A stretch of DNA of 64,000 bases, taken from assembly GCA_963693315.1 (NCBI GenBank), contig OY856186.1:382638215-382702214 (forward strand), read 5' to 3'. The notes below the pieces were generated by a model. It ran no database searches and had not been told where the DNA came from. It was given only the letters and a program-made list of their open reading frames with translations. Positions 56,897 to 64,000 of this stretch are shown piece after piece. This DNA is from Diogma glabrata. Taxonomy: Eukaryota > Arthropoda > Insecta > Diptera > Cylindrotomidae. The position numbers and the translations under genes are program-made. Numbering within the stretch: position 1 is the stretch's first letter; each line of letters begins with the position of its first letter.

Positions 56897-58960
56897 AAAG
56901 TCGGACAAGTGCGAATAAAATTCGCTCGCCAAGGGTTCCGTGAATGTAAAAGAATACAATATCAAAAATAAATGACATAAAGTTATGTTGTAAAGTCTTT
57001 ATATCGCCAGACTAAGGACGCCTAACAGAATAAATGTTTAATCGTAAACGTCAATAGTAAATGTCAATCACATCTACATTGATCAAAAATGTTACTTGAG
57101 GTTAAATCGTATCCATAGCTGTTTATGTTAGCTAAATAAAGATTTAACCAGTATTTTAATGGTCTAAATTGGGAATATTTGTTCTATAAATCAGCGTCGA
57201 AATATAGGGTGGTATACATACACTTAAAATAGCACTTTTTTCATCAATAACTAAAAACCTGTGCATCGCAGAATTCTAAAAAATGTTGCAATGTTTCTTA
57301 AATTAAGTGTTCTTTCAAATAACACCCCACTCGTTTGGTTCCAAAAAAGTTTTTTTTGCCCTTACCACACCCATCCCCTAAACACACAGAAATATAATTA
57401 TTTGAGAGTTCGCTATAATTTTCGTTCAAAATATAGCAAACTTCCTATCTCTATGAATTTTTTCAATTTTTTCTGTCTATCAGTGTCGAAACTTAGGGTG
57501 AGGGGGGGAGGGGGACGGTCTGGAATTTGCACATTTTTTAGAGTAACTCAAAAACTGTGTACCGCAAAATTCTAAAAATAATTGCAATGTTTTTTAAATT
57601 TGGTTCTCTTTCAAATGACACCATACTCGCTTGGGTCAAAAAAAGTTTTTTTTTTACCCTCCTTACACCCATCTCCTAAACACACAGAAATAAAATTATT
57701 TGTGAGTTCGCTATAATTTTCGTTTAAAATATAGCAAATTTCCTGTCTCTATGAATTTTTTCATTTTTTTCTGTCAATCAGTGTCGAAGTACCGCAAAAT
57801 TCCAAAAAAAATTGCAATGTTTTGGAAATTTGGTGCTCTTTCAAATGATACCCCACTCGCTTGGGTAAAAAAAAGTTTTTTTTTACCCCCATACACCCAT
57901 CCCCTAAACACATAGAAATATAATTATTTGAGAGTTCGCTATAATTTTCGTTCAAAATATAGCAAATTTCCTGTCTCTATGAATTTTTTCAATTTTTTCT
58001 GTCAATCAGTGTCGAAACGTAGGGAGGGGGAACGGTCTGGAATTTGCCCATTTTTTAGAATAACTCAAAAACTGTGTTCCACAAAATTCCAAAAAAAATT
58101 GCAAAGTTTCTGAAATTTGGTGCTCTTTCAAATGACACCTCACTCGCTTGGGTCAAAAAAGTTTTTTTTCAGCCTTCCCCACCCCAAACCCCCAAAAACA
58201 CAAAAATATAATTATTTGAGAGTTCGCTATATTTTTCGTTCAGAGTTTAACAATCTTCCTGTCTCTGTGAATTTTTTCAAATTTTTCTGTTAATTAGGCT
58301 CGAAATGCAAGGGGGGACCAACTTTTTGTGTCACTTTATTGATAATAATTCAAAAACTATGCATTGCAAAATTCTAAAAAAATGGCAATATTTCTTAAAT
58401 CAAGTGCTTTCTCAAATGACACCCCACATGACCTGGTTTTAAATGATGTTTTTACCTCTTAACATTCCCACCCCTTTAATAAATATAGTTATGAGTGTCT
58501 GCCACTTTTCTATATTTTTCATTAAAAACCTACTCAATTTTCTATCATTCCAAATATATTTCAAGATTTTCGATGCAGTAGGGTCAGAGTTAATCGGGGC
58601 AATAAAACATCCCGAAAACGTAATTTTTCAAAATTATACAAAAAATGGTGAGGTGTAAAATTCCAAAATATATTTTTAAATAATGCTGAAATGAAGCCCT
58701 TTCATATGATGAATGAAGCCCTTTCCTACTCGTTTCGCTAAAATAATGTATGTTTTCAAAGGCTTTACATCGTACCTCCTTAAAACAAAAGAACACAATT
58801 TTATTTATTTTTTAACCCACCATCTTGTGTGGATAGGTTAGTTTTATAAGCACCTCAAATTTTAAGTTCATCGGATTAATGGTTCACGAGATAATCGAAA
58901 TAATGTGAAAAACACGTTGTACTCTCACCAATAGTGTTCCGTATAATAAACGGAACCCTA
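56897..58960 (+). mobile_element. Element with GTCGGACAAGTGCGA start and AACGGAACCCT end
   Basis: Starts AAGTCGGACAAGTGCGAATA followed by CCAAGGGTTCCGT, and ends ATAATAAACGGAACCCTAAA. From memory, a widespread arthropod repeat family begins with GTCGG(A/G)CAAGTGCGA...AGGGTTCCGT and ends in ACGGAACCCTA, with CGGTTCATGAGAT before the end; here ATGGTTCACGAGATAATCG occurs at 58879. The interior is dominated by five tandem units. No protein; the small ORFs are repeat readings. Confidence 0.6.
57192..58585 (+). repeat. Five tandem units of about 290 bp
   Basis: Unit starts (CAG.GTCGAA) fall at 57192, 57481, 57779, 58007 and 58295; the third unit is shortened to 228 bp. Each carries GCAAAATTCTAAAAA, CTTTCAAATGACACC, a poly-T followed by ACCC..CACCCAT, and GAGAGTTCGCTATAATTTTC. 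The last unit is the most diverged. Confidence 0.85.
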
Positions 58961-59799
58961 AAAATTAACACATTTATTATGCAGTTCTGATGCACGAACC
59001 GAAGGAACAAATGACACAACTGCAAAAAATTTATTCTACGAATATGAAACAAACAACAATATCTAGCTATTGATCTCCAAAATGACTTTGAAAATGTTCT
59101 TGAAGATTTCAATACCGAAATTTGAGCTGATAATTGTTGTTGTATCTCAAAGCAGCAGTTTAAAGTTTAAAAATGTAAGAAAATACCAAAATACTCTGGG
59201 TAATCACAAATGAGCACATAGAAGAATCAAGAACAAAATCGATCTCTCACTGGTAAATAAAAAGTTTCCATCTTCCTTTCAACATGTTACAGAAAAGCTA
59301 GGAGAGATATGTACATGTTTTGTGTTTGTATTTTCTATATATTATAAACAGTATTTTCGGACTATCAGTTTTACCCGGGAAATTTGACAATATAGCAACT
59401 CAATTCCCTGTTATTAATTTTCGAACATTTCGGGCACCCAGAGCAGAGTTGGAGCACGCTTATTAGATCTCTGGTTGATTTTGTAACCAACATGGTTTTG
59501 GTTAAAAACTTAATGGTTTTGTAGCCAACAAATCGATAATATTGAAACAACTTGTGTTGACTCAAATTCTCTTAATGATCAGAAAACTACGTTTTGCCTA
59601 TGAAATAAAACTCATGCAAAGTCATTTATTTCTCTTAAAAAATTCTTTTCGTTTAGCAACTATGTACCAATAGTTGCAAGTTACAAGTGAATGAAGATAA
59701 GTGTGGCGAAAAAATTATTTTTATAATAATCGCTCTTTTTACGAGCCAATTTCACTGTCAAAATTTTGTGACTCCGTATTTGCATATGTTGTGTTATGA
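58961..59799. other. Non-coding region, nothing recognised
   Basis: Short ORFs only (58876-59112, 59371-59565), without family resemblance. Confidence 0.4.
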
Positions 59800-60150
59800 A
59801 ATGGATGATTTAACGATTTTCTATAAATACATGATGGGTGAATGAACTTCCGCAGAGATCAAGTCGAATTTACCTGAGCTATTAAATCTTACCCGTCATA
59901 CCAGAGCAACCGAAGCGGCTCATCCTTTTGCGGTTCAATTGACAAGACGTAGAACTATTGCTTTCCAGCGTAATATTTTCAACAGAGTCTCGCATCTTTA
60001 GAATACCTTATATAAGCATGGGGTATCCCTGACAATTTTAATCCCCATGCATTTTAAAATCAACATTCATAAATTTGAAAGAATTGGACTTTCTTTAGAA
60101 AATTAAATGGGCTGAATTGGGAAATCTATTATTTATTAAAAAAAAATATT
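59800..60150 (+). pseudogene. LINE copy 3: 5'-truncated, dead 3' fragment
   Basis: The plus frame from about 59800 reads DDLTIFYKYMMGE, a stop, then EIKSNLPELLNLTRHTRATE, AAHPFAVQLTRRRTIAFQ and NIFNRVSHL, a stop, and KINIHKF. This aligns with the last 80 or so residues of the LINE at 61304 (LTIFYKYIMDE, EEIKSILPKLANLSRHTRA, VSHLWNALP). Two in-frame stops and a shift make it dead. A short 3' UTR and an A-rich run at about 60140 follow. Opposite strand to copies 1 and 2. Confidence 0.85.
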
Positions 60151-60641
60151 ATATCAAAAATTTATTAGTGTTGAATACACCAAAAAAATTCAACAATTTA
60201 ACAAGAAAAACACAAACAAAACTTATATAAATAAAATCAAAAGAAAAAATAAAGCTTCCATTAATGTATTTTTATATGATGATCCACTTCAAATTACTAG
60301 CATCCTGTATTTCCATTACCAGTCCACTGTGTGAAAAATGAACAAGCAAGCTGTTGGATGCCGCTTTCTAAATATATATTTTCCACAAACATTACACACT
60401 CAAAACCATCAGCTACTGTTCCTTCGACCCTATCCATCACACAGCATATCCAACCCTATCGATCACAAACATTTCTTATCTTCGACCTTATTAATAGTAT
60501 CACCACTCACATAATGCTAAATCATCATCATCCTCATCAGCGATTTCTAATATAGCAAAACTAAGTAAAATAAAAAGATATGACGTCAATTATCAGAAAA
60601 CAGTACATTATGATGCAAGACGTAAAGCTAGGTTTTTGGAC
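60151..60641. other. Non-coding region, nothing recognised
   Basis: The ORF at 60331-60555 is Ser/Thr/His-rich and unconvincing. Confidence 0.4.
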
Positions 60642-60845
60642 GTATGTGGAGTTTGCGAATCGAGCGCCAGCCAAGATTTGCACCCACATTAAGTCAAAAA
60701 CGGCTTATGTCCGTGCATTATATACTACTTTTTATTCGCCGCAAGCAAAATAAAAAAAAAACTATTTAATTTAAATCAATATTAAAAATTTTATAAATTT
60801 TAAAATAAAATAGGTTGAACAAGTAACCTTTGACCAAAATATTTA
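60642..60845 (+). repeat. 205-bp dispersed repeat, copy 2
   Basis: Partner of 52053-52259 in the same orientation, from GTATGTGGAGTTTGCGAATC to TTTGACCAAAATATTTAT. Confidence 0.75.
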
Positions 60846-60855
60846 TATTATCAGA

Positions 60856-60920
60856 TTGTTATTGGCCATTGGTAATTTATTTAAACTTAAAAGTAAGTAC
60901 ATGCAGGAGAACACAACCTA
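60856..60920 (+). repeat. 65-bp block shared with 27000-27064
   Basis: TTGTTATTGGCCATTGGTAA to GGAGAACACAACCTA, one or two differences over 65 bp. It stops exactly where CACTGAAAAAAATTCC begins. Confidence 0.8.
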
Positions 60921-61184
60921 CACTGAAAAAAATTCCTGGGTAATTGTAACCAAAAAACATACTTAACTTAACCAAGAATATCGGTTGTTTTTCAACCAGC
61001 TAAGCGCAAGTTTAATATTATTAATTTTGCATGGGTTACTTTAACACTTGCTTTTGCTTAGTAAATTAGAACTTTGCATCTGGTCAATTTTAACTATAAA
61101 TGACATCAGTAATTGCTTGGTTATTTTGACCTTTGCTAATCATTTAACTTAACAAATTTTTTAGTCAATTTCACTTATGTATAG
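60921..61184 (+). mobile_element. CACTGAAAA-ended element, interrupted by LINE copy 2
   Basis: Begins CACTGAAAAAAATTCCTGGG, similar in form to element X (CACCGAAAGAAAAAA). Many subterminal words of the type GGTTA..TTTGACC, AACTTAACCAAG and TTGCTTAGTAA follow. The right end is not in the window because the LINE starts at 61185. Confidence 0.45.
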
Positions 61185-64000
61185 TTTTTTTTTTTTTTTA
61201 TTCAAAGTTAGGCATGTTTAGTGTTAATTATAATAAATTATAAATTAACGTCTCTGAATATCTGAAGATACCATGCCAACTAGGGATAAGAATGGAATGC
61301 AAATTAAGATTCTCTGAGAAATTTATGAACGTTAACTTTAAAGCCTTGAGGATTAAATTCATCAGGGAAAACCCAGGAAGGTAAGGCATTCCAAAGATGA
61401 GAGACTCTGTTGAAAAAGTCACATTGGAAGGCTACAGTTCTACACCTAATTATTTGAACTGTAAAGGGATGCGCTGCTACGTTTGCTCTGGTGTGACGCG
61501 AAAGGTTTGCTAATTTAGGTAAAATCGATTTGATCTCTTCAGAAGCTCGTTCATCCATAATATATTTATAAAATATAGTCAAATCAGCAACATTTCTTCT
61601 GTGCTGCAAGGAATCAAGACCGTTAGTAAGACTTGGGTTACCAATGAGTTTAATAGCTCTACGCTGTACAGAATCAAGGCAGTTGAGACTACTCAAGTAA
61701 GCTCCACCCCATATGTGAGAACAGTATTCCATGCAGGGACGTATAAAAGATTTATAAACTAAAAGAAGTTGTTCGCTATCGAAAAACTTACGACATCGCC
61801 CTAAAAATCCTAACTTTTGAACAGCATTCTTAGCCAGATTAAAAATATGAGAATTCCACTTCATATTATTTTCAATCTCAACTCCTAGAAGTCTGACAGA
61901 CTCATTCTCTAAAAGATTTTTGGGGCCAAACGTTAATGGAAAAGGATTGGGTGTCGTTATCCTAGAAAAATGACAAACCTGTGTTTTGCTTGTATTGAAT
62001 TCAACACTGTTAGCAATACCCCAATCCATAATTGTTTTAAGATCAGTGTTAAGGGAATCTATCAATTTTGACCTACACTCACTAAGCGCTAAGGGTGTAT
62101 ATAGTTTAGGTGCTTCATGAGACGCATGAAGCGTGCTATCATCAGCAAAACTATGTATAGGATGAACCGTTGAGTCCAACAAATCATTAATATAGATAAG
62201 AAAAAGAGTTGGTGACAAAGCGGAACCCTGAGGAACTCCTGCATTAGTTGAAAAAGTATTCGATGACACACCGTCAACATTGACCCGAAATTTTCTATCA
62301 GATATAAAGCTCTGTGTCCAAGATATAAGCTGCTCGTCTAAACCATAGGATCTCAATTTGCATATAAGGTTGTTATGCCAAACTTTGTCAAATGCCTTGG
62401 AAATATCAAGAGCAACACCGAATGTTTCTCCAAAGTTTTCAAGCGACTTGTTCCAGATATGAGTGACAAAAGACAGCAAATCTCCCGTCGCTCTTCCTTT
62501 TCGAAATCCATATTGTCTCTCATTAATTAATTTGGAAGACTCTAAGAAGCTCATTAAATTAAAATTGACATATTTCTCAAAAATTTTAGCAACTACCGAT
62601 AAAATTGAAATGGGTCTGTAATTCGTAGGATCAGTTTTACTGCCCTTTTTTGAAACTGGCTGTACACTAGCCATTTTCCAAATTTCAGGAAAAATTCCTT
62701 TCTTATATGACAAATAGAAGATTTTAGTGAGGATTGGTGCTAGCTCCCTAGCAAATGTTTTAAGTATAATTGGAGGAATAAAATCAGGGCCTGTTGCCTT
62801 GTTAGTATTGATTTTCAAAAGCATTTTTCGAACAATGTTTTTCCGAAAAATTATCCGCCTCATTTTATAAGAAACTTTAGAAATAGGTTTAGGTTGGAAA
62901 TTAGGTTCTTTTAAAGTAGAATTTAAAGAGAAATAATGCCCAAGCAAATTAGCTTTCTCTTTTGGATCAATGATAGGGACATCTCTATTAACAAGAGGCG
63001 GTAGGGAAGATTTACAAAAGTTGCTTTGGACAGCCTTTGCGGCTTTATAGAAATTGCGTGAACCAGTCGGATGTTCTGCGAATTTAGATGCTTTTTTCCT
63101 ATTAAATAGATGTTTCTCTTCATCTATTAACTTACGACATAAATTTCTCTCTTTACGGTACTGTCTAAGGTTTTCATCGGTTTTGTTTTGATTAAACTTT
63201 CGAAAAGCCTTTTTTTTAACTTTTATAGCTTTTTTGCATTTACTAGAAAACCATAGATCAGTTTTTGGAATGATCAATTTATTAGGAATAAATCTGTGCA
63301 TACCATCAATTACAGTTTCAGAAAAATTTGATGCAGCTATGTCTGGGTCTTGGCCGGTAAGGCAATAGCGTTTCCAAGGAAAACATCTAAAAAAACTTTT
63401 AAGTCCTTGCCAATCCGCAGCTTTGTAATCCCAAACATTGCGAGGATTCGCTTTAAATTGTTTTGGAATTTGTATATTTAGTTGTGTGGAGATCAAATTA
63501 TGATCTGAACCACCCAATGGTTCTGATATTTTAAATTGAACCAGATATGGATCGTTTGTCAAAAATAAATCAAGTAAATTACTACTTTGACCAGGAATGT
63601 CAGGAACTCTGGTTGGCTGGTCTATTATTTGAGTAAAATTGTGATAAAGAGCAAACAACTCAGCCTGTCTACCAACCTCGTCAGTTTTAGAGCTGTGTGT
63701 AAGCCATTCTTTATTGTGGACATTAAAATCTCCAAGAACTATAAACTTTGCATTAGGATACTCAACCAACCTATCTATCTTCTCAGATAAGTCATGAAAA
63801 AAATTAGAGTTCTCAGGTGAATTAGGTGAACGGTAAAGTCCAAAGACAAACAGCGTTTGACTTGGGCAACTAATTTTTAGTGACACCATATTGTGACATT
63901 TTGCATTTAATTCAAATTTATTTAATCTCACATATGGTATAGTATCCCTAATATAAGCACAAACTCCATGCTTAATGTAGAAAGAGGATTCAAGTTCATA
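61185..64000 (-). mobile_element. Non-LTR retrotransposon (LINE) copy 2, runs off the window
   Basis: 3' poly(A) seen as a T-run at 61185-61199, then a short 3' UTR (to 61303) and the ORF. The 5' end lies beyond 64000. Same family group as the LINE at 19500 but a distinct subfamily. Confidence 0.88.
61304..64000 (-). CDS. LINE ORF2: endonuclease and reverse transcriptase, 5' partial
   Basis: Open in one frame from the window edge to a stop at 61304, about 898 codons. The first 23 codons (63932-64000) read YELESSFYIKHGVCAYIRDT and continue into RLNKFELNAK, so the GTG at 63931 is not the start. The endonuclease is partly present: YRSPNSPE, GDFNVHNKEW and LGGSDHN. The RT shows YGFRKGRATGDLLSFV, ALDISKAFDKVWH, GVPQGSALSPTLF and FADDSTLHASH. 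The C-terminal region CMEYCSHIWGGAY and HRRNVADLTIFYKY is shared with copies 1 and 3. All visible catalytic motifs are intact and no stop is seen. Confidence 0.9.
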   Translation of the reverse strand, partial: YELESSFYIKHGVCAYIRDTIPYVRLNKFELNAKCHNMVSLKISCPSQTLFVFGLYRSPNSPENSNFFHDLSEKIDRLVEYPNAKFIVLGDFNVHNKEWLTHSSKTDEVGRQAELFALYHNFTQIIDQPTRVPDIPGQSSNLLDLFLTNDPYLVQFKISEPLGGSDHNLISTQLNIQIPKQFKANPRNVWDYKAADWQGLKSFFRCFPWKRYCLTGQDPDIAASNFSETVIDGMHRFIPNKLIIPKTDLWFSSKCKKAIKVKKKAFRKFNQNKTDENLRQYRKERNLCRKLIDEEKHLFNRKKASKFAEHPTGSRNFYKAAKAVQSNFCKSSLPPLVNRDVPIIDPKEKANLLGHYFSLNSTLKEPNFQPKPISKVSYKMRRIIFRKNIVRKMLLKINTNKATGPDFIPPIILKTFARELAPILTKIFYLSYKKGIFPEIWKMASVQPVSKKGSKTDPTNYRPISILSVVAKIFEKYVNFNLMSFLESSKLINERQYGFRKGRATGDLLSFVTHIWNKSLENFGETFGVALDISKAFDKVWHNNLICKLRSYGLDEQLISWTQSFISDRKFRVNVDGVSSNTFSTNAGVPQGSALSPTLFLIYINDLLDSTVHPIHSFADDSTLHASHEAPKLYTPLALSECRSKLIDSLNTDLKTIMDWGIANSVEFNTSKTQVCHFSRITTPNPFPLTFGPKNLLENESVRLLGVEIENNMKWNSHIFNLAKNAVQKLGFLGRCRKFFDSEQLLLVYKSFIRPCMEYCSHIWGGAYLSSLNCLDSVQRRAIKLIGNPSLTNGLDSLQHRRNVADLTIFYKYIMDERASEEIKSILPKLANLSRHTRANVAAHPFTVQIIRCRTVAFQCDFFNRVSHLWNALPSWVFPDEFNPQGFKVNVHKFLRES

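Noticed and set aside
57261..58113. Two similar open frames (57261-57575, 57928-58113)
   Set aside because: They are translations of the 290-bp tandem units, low-complexity and with no start or codon support. Their similarity comes from the DNA repeat.

Overview
The window is eukaryotic: an AT-rich insect chromosome segment, probably from a fly-like or other holometabolous insect, although the order cannot be proven from sequence alone. Evidence is the insect-type even-skipped (eve) homeobox gene, spliceosomal introns, and a transposon load of hAT, PIF/Harbinger, non-LTR (LINE) and MITE/foldback types. There are no operons, no CRISPR array, and no rRNA or tRNA gene that I can recognise. The only convincing host gene is eve (exon 1 at 35252-35366, exon 2 from 35733). 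It is cut inside the homeodomain by a 200-N assembly gap (35924-36123).

Layout. 1-1690: AT-rich satellite in two opposing arrays around a hairpin. 1691-11277: mostly featureless AT-rich DNA with one possible solo LTR and one palindromic element. 11278-12644: a giant inverted repeat (arms about 650 bp). 12659-18540: MITE-type elements, minisatellites and dispersed repeats. 19500-22720: a non-LTR retrotransposon with an open endonuclease/RT frame. 23574-33408: a four-layer transposon nest, in which hAT-A copy A contains a CACCGAAA-ended element, which contains hAT-B, which contains hAT-A copy B. Perfect 8-bp target duplications (TSDs) bound all three hAT layers. 33417-35923: eve upstream region, TATA/Inr promoter and first two exons. 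36124-38109: hAT-A copy C, missing its left end in the gap. 38207-40293: composite foldback/MITE cluster. 41190-41804: a hairpin and a Ty3/gypsy pol remnant. 46851-51688: hAT-C (8-bp TSD) containing a LINE RNase H remnant and a complete, apparently intact PIF/Harbinger element (47870-50799) with two convergent spliced genes. 52053-56062: dispersed repeat, long-TIR MITE, an element with two facing 16-bp repeat arrays, and non-autonomous hAT-D (8-bp TSD). 56897-58960: an element carrying five roughly 290-bp tandem units. 59800-64000: a dead LINE 3' fragment, shared repeats, and a second long LINE running off the window edge.

Apart from eve, the genes here serve transposition, not the host. Two sets look potentially active by eye: the Harbinger nuclease with its MADF/Myb-like partner, and the LINE ORF2 reading frames. 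The hAT transposases are all broken. Names such as hAT-A, hAT-B, X and Y are local labels used only in this annotation.
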